Shown: positions 1 to 7,691, numbered from the stretch's first letter. The stretch is 36,588 nucleotides of DNA from Minisyncoccota bacterium (GCA_023140255.1 JAGLLX010000002.1:1-36588), one strand, 5' to 3'. A program made the numbers and translations. The notes: generated from the letters alone by a model not told the origin.

Positions 1-19
1 ATTGATAGTTTTTTTAATT

Positions 20-295
20 TTATTCCTCAATTTTTATTGCCTTACCTTCAGTTAAAGCTACTGTAATTTTTTCATAAGCAGAATTTAAAATTCTTTGAAA
101 AGTGCTGGTGGAAGTATCCATCTTAACTGCACAAGCTTGTTGGTCTAATTTTTTTATATTTTTTAGACGCAAAGCTTCAATTTCTTCTTTACTTAATTTT
201 ATTATTTCTAATAAGTTCATTTGTACTCCTTGAGGTTTGAAGTAAGCAATTTGAGGAGAAAAATTTACTCTCCTTTGTAATCTTGGTCTAGGCAT
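20..295 (-). CDS. DUF134 family predicted DNA-binding protein
   Basis: 91 aa, MPRPRLQRRV start and C-terminal HTH (ACAVKMDTSTSTFQRILNSAYEKI) typical of DUF134/UPF0251. Confidence 0.85.
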   Translation of the reverse strand: MPRPRLQRRVNFSPQIAYFKPQGVQMNLLEIIKLSKEEIEALRLKNIKKLDQQACAVKMDTSTSTFQRILNSAYEKITVALTEGKAIKIEE

Positions 296-362
296 AATTT
301 TTTTTATTTAAAAATATTTAACCCTGCTTATAAAGCAAGGCTAGATATTTTATTACTGGGAT

Positions 363-572
363 TTATCTGTTGCGTCGGCCAAAACCAAGTCGTCCGAAGA
401 AACCTTGTCTTCCTCGTCCAAAACCTCCTTGTTGTTCTAGGTTTCTTCCTTTTCCTTCTCCTCGTCCATCAAAAGGTCTTGCTTCTTGTGGTTTAGCGTC
501 ATCGCATTTTCCCATTTGGGCTCCTGTCTTAGGACCTTTTCCTGCAGGACCTGTTCCATCAAATTTAGGCAT
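363..572 (-). CDS. DUF5320-like Gly/Arg-rich small protein
   Basis: MPKFDGTGPAGKGPKTGAQMGKC N-terminus followed by GRG/FGR low-complexity tail; adjacent to DUF134 as often seen. Confidence 0.75.
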   Translation of the reverse strand: MPKFDGTGPAGKGPKTGAQMGKCDDAKPQEARPFDGRGEGKGRNLEQQGGFGRGRQGFFGRLGFGRRNR

Positions 573-786
573 AATAATATTTTAGTAAGTTAGGTTATTA
601 GATAAACTTAGATTTTAGGAATGAGTTTTTGTTTTGCAAAAATTCATTTCTGTAAGTTTACCGAGTAATCTAGAAAGAATAAACTTTCTTTTATTCTTTT
701 TTCTTACTGATTAATCTTTTTATAAAATCGACTTTTATAATTAAGAGTATATACCCATAATAAATTAAAGTCAAGGAAATTTAAAT

Positions 787-810
787 TCCAAAGTCCTCGA
801 GGACTTTGGA
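787..810. repeat. 24-bp perfect palindrome TCCAAAGTCCTCGAGGACTTTGGA
   Basis: Direct reading; self-complementary, no clear T-tract. Confidence 0.7.
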
Positions 811-968
811 GCTCGAAATTTTTTAAAAAAGTTTTTAAAAAAATAAATTTGCAAAAAAAGTTATCAACATATTTTTTTATTAAAAAAAGTTATAGAATTA
901 AGGTAACTAAGAAAAAAATAAAAGTTGGTCGTTTTTATTTTTACTTTTAAATAATAATTATAAAAAAT

Positions 969-1190
969 ATGGTTAAAGCAAAAAAAGCTGTGAAAAGAAA
1001 AGTAGCAAAAAAAGCTCCTAAAAGAAAGGTAGCTAAAAAGACTACTAAAAGAAAAGCAGTTAAAAAAGTTACTAAAAGAAAGGTAGCTAAGAAACTAGTA
1101 AAGAGAAAAGTAGTAAAGAAGAAAGTTGTTAAGAGAAAAGTAGCTAAGAAGCCAGCAAAAAGAAAAGTAGTTCGTAGAAAGAAAAAATAG
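969..1190 (+). CDS. Histone H1-like Lys/Arg-rich repeat protein
   Basis: 73 aa composed of KRKVAKK-type repeats. Confidence 0.75.
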   Translation: MVKAKKAVKRKVAKKAPKRKVAKKTTKRKAVKKVTKRKVAKKLVKRKVVKKKVVKRKVAKKPAKRKVVRRKKK

Positions 1191-1235
1191 AAACTTTTTA
1201 CTTAAAAACACCAGTCAGAAATGACTGGTGTTTTT
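1178..1235 (+). repeat. 58-bp direct repeat copy 1 (stop codon plus intrinsic terminator)
   Basis: Matches 3080-3137 with one mismatch (1190 g vs 3092 a); contains AAAACACCAGTCAgaaaTGACTGGTGTTTTT. Confidence 0.9.
1208..1235 (+). terminator. Rho-independent terminator after H1-like gene
   Basis: CACCAGTCA-gaaa-TGACTGGTG followed by TTTTT. Confidence 0.85.
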
Positions 1236-1346
1236 AATTAAATGATTTATATTATAAATAATATTGCTTTTTTAAATAAGCAGGTATACTATGTGTAATA
1301 GTTGATTTTTTAATCATAATTGGGATAGGAAAGGAGGTGAATTCAT

Positions 1347-1493
1347 ATGGAAGGGAAATTAACGCAGGTTAAACCTCTTATTTTAGATTTTGCAGAAACT
1401 GTTAAAATCGTTTATGAGGGAGAACAACAGGTTGTTTTTGGAGGTACCTCAATCGGTACTCATGATGAACCTGATTCTGCTGGTTTAGACTAA
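1347..1493 (+). CDS. Putative graspetide (ATP-grasp RiPP) precursor peptide, 48 aa
   Basis: ATG at 1347 preceded by AAGGAGGTGA (1331-1340); MEGKLTQVKPLILDFAETVKIVYEGEQQVVFGGTSIGTHDEPDSAGLD; Thr/Ser then Asp/Glu-rich C-terminus; directly upstream of an ATP-grasp ligase; absent from the supplied ORF track. Confidence 0.8.
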   Translation: MEGKLTQVKPLILDFAETVKIVYEGEQQVVFGGTSIGTHDEPDSAGLD

Positions 1494-1507
1494 ATGAAGG
1501 GATCTTT

Positions 1508-1540
1508 AAAAAGAGGGGCTTTTGAAGCACCCTCTTTTTT
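1508..1540 (+). terminator. Intercistronic hairpin (partial terminator/attenuator) between precursor and ligase
   Basis: AAAAAGAGGG-gcttttgaagca-CCCTCTTTTTT. Confidence 0.75.
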
Positions 1541-1572
1541 ATAGAAACTATTATATAAAGGAGGTTTGTTTT

Positions 1573-2502
1573 ATGATATTTATAATTGGAAATAGCAGAG
1601 ATTTAGTGGAACCCGTTGTTAGACATCTTCATAAAATTAGTAATGAAGAAGTTGTTATATTTAAGGCAGATCTTTGCCTTGAAAACGAAGGTGTTGGATT
1701 TTCTTTTATCAATAAGGAAATTGAAGTATTTTCAGATATTGGTATTTCAGAATATATTCTTAACAATGTTGAATCAGTATGGTTTTGGAAGCCAGTTTTA
1801 CCTAAGGTCCTAAGGGAATATTCTCCGCATGAAGAATCAGTTTTTATGTATCGACAGTTTTTGGCTTTATGGAGATCCCTAGCTTCACTTTTAAAAGAAG
1901 CTAGGTGGATTAATGATTATTATAAAATGCTCGAGGCTGAGCATAAACCTTTTCAGCTAAAAGTAGCACAAGATATGGGTTTTGTTATTCCTGACACCTT
2001 GATAACTTCTAATCCCGTTAGAGCTAAAGATTTTTGGAAATATTGTCAGGAAGAAATGATTGTTAAGACATTAACAACAAGTCTTCACGGGAATCGTATT
2101 ATTTTTACAAACAAGGTCACAGTAGAATTTATGAATAATATCGATAGACTTGTTTCTTCCCCTGTAATTTTCCAAAAGTTAATTAAGAAGAAGTTTGAAT
2201 TACGGATAACTGTGGTCGATAATAATGTTTTTGCTGCAGTTGTTAAAAGTTCATCAGAAATTGATTGGCGAAGGGGTTTAGGAGAAGCTTCTGTATTTGA
2301 ATTGCCTAGGAATATAAAACAACTTTGTGTTGATTATGTTTCAATGTTAGGTCTTCGGTTTGGGTGTATTGATATGATTATTACTCCTAATAATGAATAT
2401 TGTTTTTTAGAAATTAATCCAAATGGTCAATGGAAATTTATAGAGGAGCGCACAAAGCTTCCTATTGGAAAAGCTATTGCTTCTGCCTTAATTTCTAAAT
2501 AA
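1573..2502 (+). CDS. MvdD-like ATP-grasp ribosomal peptide maturase (graspetide ligase)
   Basis: SVWFWKPVLP, RWINDYYKMLEAEHKPFQLKVAQDMGFVIPDTLITS, VKTL, FQKLIKKKFELRITVV, DWRR, FGCIDMIIT...CFLEINPNGQWKFIE motifs. Start moved to ATG 1573 behind AAAGGAGG; the track start at 1522 is a TTG inside the hairpin. Confidence 0.88.
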   Translation: MIFIIGNSRDLVEPVVRHLHKISNEEVVIFKADLCLENEGVGFSFINKEIEVFSDIGISEYILNNVESVWFWKPVLPKVLREYSPHEESVFMYRQFLALWRSLASLLKEARWINDYYKMLEAEHKPFQLKVAQDMGFVIPDTLITSNPVRAKDFWKYCQEEMIVKTLTTSLHGNRIIFTNKVTVEFMNNIDRLVSSPVIFQKLIKKKFELRITVVDNNVFAAVVKSSSEIDWRRGLGEASVFELPRNIKQLCVDYVSMLGLRFGCIDMIITPNNEYCFLEINPNGQWKFIEERTKLPIGKAIASALISK

Positions 2503-2508
2503 AAAACT

Positions 2509-2536
2509 AAGAAGGGTCTGGACAACCCTTCTTTTT
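2509..2536 (+). terminator. Intrinsic terminator after ATP-grasp gene
   Basis: AAGAAGGGT-ctgg-ACAACCCTTCTTTTTT. Confidence 0.8.
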
Positions 2537-2542
2537 TATGTG

Positions 2543-2548
2543 TATAAT
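2543..2548 (+). promoter_or_regulatory. -10 element TATAAT for DUF6624 gene (apparently leaderless)
   Basis: TATAAT ends 7 nt before ATG 2556; TGGACA-like -35 at 2519-2524 lies in the preceding terminator loop. Confidence 0.5.
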
Positions 2549-2555
2549 GTAAACT

Positions 2556-3092
2556 ATGAATAAACAACTTAAATCAGATATATCTAAATATGTAACTCAA
2601 GATCAATATATAAGGAATTTATCTCTAAAATTTCCTAAAATAAAGGAATTGTGTTCAGAAGTGATTATCCAAGATGCTGTAACTAGAAAATTTGTTAAAA
2701 AAGTTTTAAATAAACATAAGTGGCCAACTATTTCATCAATCGGGGAAAAAACATCACATAATTTTTGGTTGTTAGTTCAACATATGGATAAAGATATTGT
2801 TTTACAAAAAAAAGCCTTAAGGTTTTTAGAGGAAGCTGTTGATAAAAATGAAGCAAACCCCAAAGATCATGCTTATTTAAAAGATAGAATTTTAGTTGCT
2901 GAGAATAAGAAACAGTTATATGGAACTCAATGGAAAATAGAAAACGGAGAATTATTTATGTTCTCGGTAAAAGATATTAAGAATTTAGAAAAAAGAAGAA
3001 AAGGTGTTGGTTTAACTATGGTAAATAAACAACAAGAACAATTAAAAAAAGAATATAAAAATATTTTAAAGAAAGTAATAAAGAAAAAATAA
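2556..3092 (+). CDS. DUF6624 domain-containing protein
   Basis: WPTISSIGEKTSHNFWLLVQHMDKDIVLQKKALRFLEEAV...AYLKDRILVAENKKQLYGTQW signature. Confidence 0.75.
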   Translation: MNKQLKSDISKYVTQDQYIRNLSLKFPKIKELCSEVIIQDAVTRKFVKKVLNKHKWPTISSIGEKTSHNFWLLVQHMDKDIVLQKKALRFLEEAVDKNEANPKDHAYLKDRILVAENKKQLYGTQWKIENGELFMFSVKDIKNLEKRRKGVGLTMVNKQQEQLKKEYKNILKKVIKKK

Positions 3093-3137
3093 AAACTTTT
3101 TACTTAAAAACACCAGTCAGAAATGACTGGTGTTTTT
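3080..3137 (+). repeat. 58-bp direct repeat copy 2 (stop codon plus intrinsic terminator)
   Basis: Matches 1178-1235 with one mismatch. Confidence 0.9.
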
Positions 3138-3161
3138 TTATTTGGTTTTTAGAAAAATTAA

Positions 3162-3198
3162 AAGGGAGAAAAGAAATATCTTTTCTCCCTCCCTTTTT
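3162..3198. terminator. Hairpin terminator (serves the minus-strand 80-aa gene)
   Basis: GGGAGAAAAG-aaatat-CTTTTCTCCC with A/T tracts on both sides. Confidence 0.7.
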
Positions 3199-3203
3199 TG
3201 TTC

Positions 3204-3446
3204 CTAGCAACATTTTTCTTCCAGTTTACAGACCATTGATTCTATTAATTCAGGCAAGTCATCAACAGAAAGAAAGCTTTCCTCTGAGTCAAGGATTAAA
3301 GTAGATAACCACTGATCTATGTTCCCGCTTATCCAAAGTAACACTCCGTCTCGATTTTCTTTAAGATTCTTTACTAACTTTTCCTTGGTGCTGTTAGATA
3401 TAATTTTCTCCGTGATTTTTTCAATCACTTCTTCAATCTTAATCAT
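3204..3446 (-). CDS. Small acidic protein of unknown function (80 aa, ends EEKCC)
   Basis: ATG at 3446 with AGGAGGA Shine-Dalgarno just upstream; the longer track ORF to 3533 is probably over-extended. Confidence 0.6.
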   Translation of the reverse strand: MIKIEEVIEKITEKIISNSTKEKLVKNLKENRDGVLLWISGNIDQWLSTLILDSEESFLSVDDLPELIESMVCKLEEKCC

Positions 3447-3682
3447 TTCCTCCTCCTTTTTTACTTGAGTACTGCTTAACTTTAAGTTACAAAATTCTAA
3501 ATTGAGTATATTGATTAATCTAACAAAAGTCAATAAAAATATTACTAAGATGGGACTCGGTCACGAGTTACTAATTATTTTCATTCATTTCACTCTGAAA
3601 ACAATAAGTACTCTTGACCCCGACTCAGAAAATTTCGGATTTTTTTCCGTCTTTCGGTTCCCACCACCTATTTCTTTACGAT

Positions 3683-3719
3683 AATTAAAAAAACTAGCTT
3701 AATGCTAGTTTTTTTAATT
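3683..3719. terminator. Hairpin terminator downstream of tmRNA
   Basis: TTAAAAAAACTAGC-ttaat-GCTAGTTTTTTTAA. Confidence 0.75.
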
Positions 3720-3723
3720 ATAG

Positions 3724-4142
3724 TGGAGACGGTGGGAATCGAACCCACGTGTGAATAATTTTTTTACTATGACTCTACAATATATAGTTTATTTTTATGT
3801 TTGAATAAAAAAGTCTAAAATAAACAAAACCTTTTTTATCGATTTTCTGAGTTTCGGAAACTTGGCGAAAAAATCAAATCTCTATATCCTGAAAATATTA
3901 TGCCGAAATAGATTATCCAGAAGTTCATCTATATGACACCAGTCGCATTAAAGCGAATTATGGTCTGTCCGCTTAACGAATTAAGCGAATGCCAATGCTG
4001 GAGCAGTGAAGTAAGGCGAAGCCATCTTTCCTGCTGTTTTAGTTAAGTCTGCACTTAAACTGTTCTACTGTTTTACGAGCTTAATAGAATACTCGATATT
4101 GCACATAATAAAAGGCAATTACCAGCGAAGCCGATCATCCCC
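3724..4142 (-). ncRNA. ssrA: tmRNA (ssrA), CCA not encoded
   Basis: 5' GGGGATGATCGGCTTCGC and 3' CGTGGGTTCGATTCCCACCGTCTCCA form a tRNA-like acceptor/T arm; internal tag reading frame; smpB immediately upstream. Confidence 0.9.
3981..4034 (-). other. tmRNA proteolysis-tag reading frame, approx. AGKMASPYFTAPALAFA*
   Basis: GCA GGA AAG ATG GCT TCG CCT TAC TTC ACT GCT CCA GCA TTG GCA TTC GCT TAA; exact resume codon uncertain. Confidence 0.65.
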
Positions 4143-4176
4143 ATATTTTTTATGTTTATATTTAATTGTAAAAGAA

Positions 4177-4629
4177 CTACTTAAGTTTCTCTTTCATTTC
4201 TCTGTCAGAGTCTCTTTTCATGTCTTTCTTTTTAATATCCTCTCGGTGGTCGTATTTTTTCTTTCCTCGTACAATAGCGATTTCCACCTTGATTTTATTT
4301 CCTTTATTATACATTGATAAAGGTATTATTGTCAATCCTTTTTGATCTTCTTTTTGCATTAAAGCTTCAATTTCTTTTTTATTTAAAAGTAAAGTTCTGT
4401 TTTTCTTTGGGTCATAGCTTTCAGGAGTGTTATTAGGTTGATATGGTGGAATATCTAAGTTAAAAATGATAGCTTCTCCTCCACGAATACTAATATGAGA
4501 GCCATCTAAAGATCCTTTGTTGTTTTTTATTGATTTTGCTTCAAAACCAAGCAGTTTGATACCTGCTTCAAATTTTTCTAAAATTTCATATTTTAGACTA
4601 GCTTTTTTATTTTTTATATAAGTAGCCAT
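4177..4629 (-). CDS. smpB: SsrA-binding protein
   Basis: NKKASLKYEILEKFEAGIKLLGFEAKSIKNNKGSLDGSHISIRGGEA...; adjacent to ssrA. Confidence 0.95.
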   Translation of the reverse strand: MATYIKNKKASLKYEILEKFEAGIKLLGFEAKSIKNNKGSLDGSHISIRGGEAIIFNLDIPPYQPNNTPESYDPKKNRTLLLNKKEIEALMQKEDQKGLTIIPLSMYNKGNKIKVEIAIVRGKKKYDHREDIKKKDMKRDSDREMKEKLK

Positions 4630-4677
4630 GAATGAATGATAGCATAATTTTGGCTATGAATGTATAATAAGCGCATC

Positions 4678-6624
4678 ATGGCTAAGAAAAAAAACATAAA
4701 AAATAATAACAAAAAAACTAAAAAAAATCAGAAAAAATCTCTTTTTAATCTTAATTTTAATAAAAAACCTTCAAAATTAGGATTCATAGGGAATCTTTTT
4801 AATGTAATTATTGTTTTTCTTTTAATCCTAACTATTTATTCTATGTTTTCTGATGAAAGAAAGGATATTGAAGAAATTTCTATTTCTGAATTAGTCGAAA
4901 GTGTTTCTATCGGAGAAGTACAAAGTATTGAAGTGTCTGGAGAAAAATTATCTGTTTTATATAAAGATGAAACCACTAAAGAGGCAAAAAAAGAAATGGA
5001 ATCATCCTTATCTGAATCTTTGATAAATTATGGGGTAAGTACTGAAGAGTTAAAGACAATTGATATCATTATTAAGAAAGAAAGTGGTTTTCAGTATGTT
5101 TTGTTTATGTTAATTCCTTTTTTAATCCCGATTTTATTTATTCTTATCTTTTTTTGGTTTATTTCAAGACAAGTTAAAGGTTCAAATATGCAAGCTTTTT
5201 CTTTTGGAAGTTCTAGAGCAAAACTAATTGATCCGAAAGATGCTAAACAAAAAATTACATTTAAAGATGTGGCTGGGGTGAAAGAACCAAAGGAGGAATT
5301 GTCTGAAATTGTAGATTTTTTAAAAAGTCCCAAAAAATTCTTAGATATTGGAGCTGAAATTCCTAAAGGTGTTCTTTTGATGGGGCCTCCTGGAACAGGA
5401 AAAACTTTGTTAGCTAGAGCTGTGGCAGGAGAAGCAAATGTTCCTTTCTTTTCTATTTCAGGTTCTGAATTTGTTGAAATGTTCGTTGGTGTGGGAGCTT
5501 CTAGAGTTAGAGATTTATTCAAGATAGCTAAAAAAATGTCACCGTCTATTATATTTATAGATGAGATTGATGCTGTTGGAAGAGCTAGGGGTGTTGGTAT
5601 GGGAGGAGGAAACGATGAACGAGAACAAACTTTAAATCAAATTTTAGTAGAAATGGACGGCTTTGACCCAAATGGGAAGGTAATTGTAATAGCTGCTACT
5701 AACAGACCTGATGTTTTAGATCCAGCTTTATTACGTCCGGGAAGATTTGATAGAAGAGTTTATATTGATGTGCCTGATAAAAAAGACAGACAAGCTATTT
5801 TAGAAATTCACTCTAAAAAGAAACCATTTACTGATGATGTGGATCTTGGAATTATTGCTCAAAGAACTCCTGGATTTTCTGGAGCTGACTTACATTCGTT
5901 AATGAATGAGGGTGCTATTTTAGCAGCTAGAGGAAATAATAAAAAAATCTCTCAAAAAGATTTAATTTCTTCTATTGAAAAAGTGATGCTTGGACCTGAA
6001 AGAAAAAGTCACATTATGACAGGTGAGGAGAAAAAAATAATTGCTTATCATGAAGTTGGGCATGCTTTATTGGCTACTTTATTACCAAATTCAGACCCGG
6101 TGCATAAAATTTCTGTAATTTCTAGAGGACAGGCTGCAGGTTACACTATTAAATTACCAGAAGAAGAAAAGAGTTTGTATTCTAAAAAATATTTCTTAGA
6201 TGATATAGGTGTTTCTTTAGGAGGTTATCTAACTGAAAAAATGATTTTTGGAGATATTACTACAGGAGCATCAAATGATTTACAAGTAGCTTCTAAGATA
6301 GCTAGAAATATGGTGACTAAATATGGGATGTCTGAAAAATTAGGACCGATTGCTTTTGAAAAATCCAATAAAATTTTATTACCTAATTATTCAAGTAGTG
6401 AAAAAAATTATTCAGATGAAACAGCTAGAGAAATAGATAATGAAGTTGAAGGAATTATAAATGGAGTAATGCAAAAAGCTAAAAATATTTTAGAAGAAAA
6501 CAGAAATGTTTTAGAAATAATTTCTAAAAAATTAATGGAGACAGAGACTTTAGAAAGAGAAGAGTATGAAGAGCTATTGATTTTAAATGGGATACAACCT
6601 AAAAAAGGATCATCAAAGTCTTAG
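4678..6624 (+). CDS. ftsH: ATP-dependent zinc metalloprotease FtsH
   Basis: [29 protein letters not shown]; start set at ATG 4678 because TATAAT (4663-4668) overlaps the track start. Confidence 0.95.
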   Translation: MAKKKNIKNNNKKTKKNQKKSLFNLNFNKKPSKLGFIGNLFNVIIVFLLILTIYSMFSDERKDIEEISISELVESVSIGEVQSIEVSGEKLSVLYKDETTKEAKKEMESSLSESLINYGVSTEELKTIDIIIKKESGFQYVLFMLIPFLIPILFILIFFWFISRQVKGSNMQAFSFGSSRAKLIDPKDAKQKITFKDVAGVKEPKEELSEIVDFLKSPKKFLDIGAEIPKGVLLMGPPGTGKTLLARAVAGEANVPFFSISGSEFVEMFVGVGASRVRDLFKIAKKMSPSIIFIDEIDAVGRARGVGMGGGNDEREQTLNQILVEMDGFDPNGKVIVIAATNRPDVLDPALLRPGRFDRRVYIDVPDKKDRQAILEIHSKKKPFTDDVDLGIIAQRTPGFSGADLHSLMNEGAILAARGNNKKISQKDLISSIEKVMLGPERKSHIMTGEEKKIIAYHEVGHALLATLLPNSDPVHKISVISRGQAAGYTIKLPEEEKSLYSKKYFLDDIGVSLGGYLTEKMIFGDITTGASNDLQVASKIARNMVTKYGMSEKLGPIAFEKSNKILLPNYSSSEKNYSDETAREIDNEVEGIINGVMQKAKNILEENRNVLEIISKKLMETETLEREEYEELLILNGIQPKKGSSKS

Positions 6625-6639
6625 TGTATTAAAATAAAG

Positions 6640-7317
6640 ATGTCTTTTTCAAAAAAACTAACAATAAAAATTCTTCAAAAAATTATCACTATTATTGTGG
6701 CCTTATTTGTTATTTATATTGCTGGTTTAGCCACTGGCTCAGGGATAAATATACTAAATATTGATACTAGTTCGTTAGATTTTGAACGTATACTTTTTAT
6801 TCCAGGGGTTAGTACTTCTGCTTCAGAATTAAATCGTTGGAAAAGGGATTTAGCTTTTAATTTCCCTGAGGAAGAAATTATTTTTTTAGATGAGATTTTT
6901 TATTTTCATTGGCAGGACGAAAAAACAGAAAAAATTGTAGAAAAAGGGATTAAGGTTTTGGATGATGGGAAAAGTACTTTAATTATTGCTCATAGTTATG
7001 GAGGGATATTAGCTAAAACTATTATTAATAAGTCTGAAAATGAAAATGTGGTTAAGTTAATTACAATGGCTTCGCCTCATACAATGGAATCCTTTGGAAT
7101 AGATGATTCAAAAGAATTTTTAAATACTCCAGATGAAGTAACTGTTCCTACTTATTCTTTTGGTGGTTATATTGATCCAATAGTTTTCTTTACTAAAAGT
7201 GATGTAGAAGATTCTGAACATTTAGATTTATGGTCAAATCATAATGGTTTTTTATCTAATAAAGATATAAGAAGAAAGGTGTTATTTTTTGCATTAGGTT
7301 TAAATTATACGGAATAG
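6640..7317 (+). CDS. Alpha/beta-hydrolase-like membrane-anchored protein
   Basis: N-terminal TM helix; IIAHSYGGILAK nucleophile-elbow-like motif (HSYGG). Confidence 0.6.
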   Translation: MSFSKKLTIKILQKIITIIVALFVIYIAGLATGSGINILNIDTSSLDFERILFIPGVSTSASELNRWKRDLAFNFPEEEIIFLDEIFYFHWQDEKTEKIVEKGIKVLDDGKSTLIIAHSYGGILAKTIINKSENENVVKLITMASPHTMESFGIDDSKEFLNTPDEVTVPTYSFGGYIDPIVFFTKSDVEDSEHLDLWSNHNGFLSNKDIRRKVLFFALGLNYTE

Positions 7318-7381
7318 AATTGATTTCAGAAGGAATTTAAGCTAATATTTTACCTATCTACTAATATGTGTTATTGAAAAG

Positions 7382-7405
7382 TTGTGTGGGCGGATAGCTC
7401 AGTTG
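7382..7405 (+). repeat. 5' fragment of the tRNA-Ile gene (24 nt)
   Basis: TTGTGTGGGCGGATAGCTCAGTTG vs 7537-7560, one mismatch. Confidence 0.8.
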
Positions 7406-7542
7406 AAGGAAAAACAATCTTCTTTGTTTTTCATCCGATTTTTCTATAAGAAAAAATTTCCGTTATTGAGCGAAGCGAGATAGGAAATAGGGAGGAAGTG
7501 TAGAGCTTATAATTTCAAGTGAGGGTAATTAGAAATTTGTGT

Positions 7543-7615
7543 GGGCGTATAGCTCAGTTGGTAGAGCGCGGAGCTTATACCTCCGTGGTCCCAGGTTCGA
7601 GTCCTGGTACGCCCA
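7543..7615 (+). tRNA. tRNA-Ile(TAT)
   Basis: Full cloverleaf: GGGCGTA/TACGCCC acceptor, GCTC/GAGC D stem, CGGAG-CTTATAC-CTCCG anticodon arm, CCAGG-TTCGAGT-CCTGG T arm; CCA not encoded. Confidence 0.85.
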
Positions 7616-7659
7616 CACACATTTTTAGTTTACCCGAACGATGGAATTATATCGGTAGA

Positions 7660-7691
7660 TATACCTCTGTGGTCCCAGGTTCGAGTCCTGG
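7660..7691 (+). repeat. 3' fragment of the tRNA-Ile gene (32 nt)
   Basis: TATACCTCTGTGGTCCCAGGTTCGAGTCCTGG vs 7576-7607, one mismatch. Confidence 0.85.

Noticed and set aside
370-585. Plus-strand 71-aa ORF
   Set aside because: Antisense shadow of the DUF5320-like gene; low-complexity Pro/Arg translation with no start signals.
1522-1572. Extended N-terminus of the ATP-grasp ORF (MKHPLFYRNYYIKEVCF)
   Set aside because: Begins at TTG inside a terminator-like hairpin; ATG 1573 has a strong SD and MIFIIGNS matches typical ligase N-termini.
3502-4317. Plus-strand ORFs 3502-3684 and 4099-4317
   Set aside because: They lie across noncoding sequence, tmRNA and antisense smpB; no support.
5091-5522. 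143-aa minus-strand ORF
   Set aside because: Antisense shadow of ftsH.
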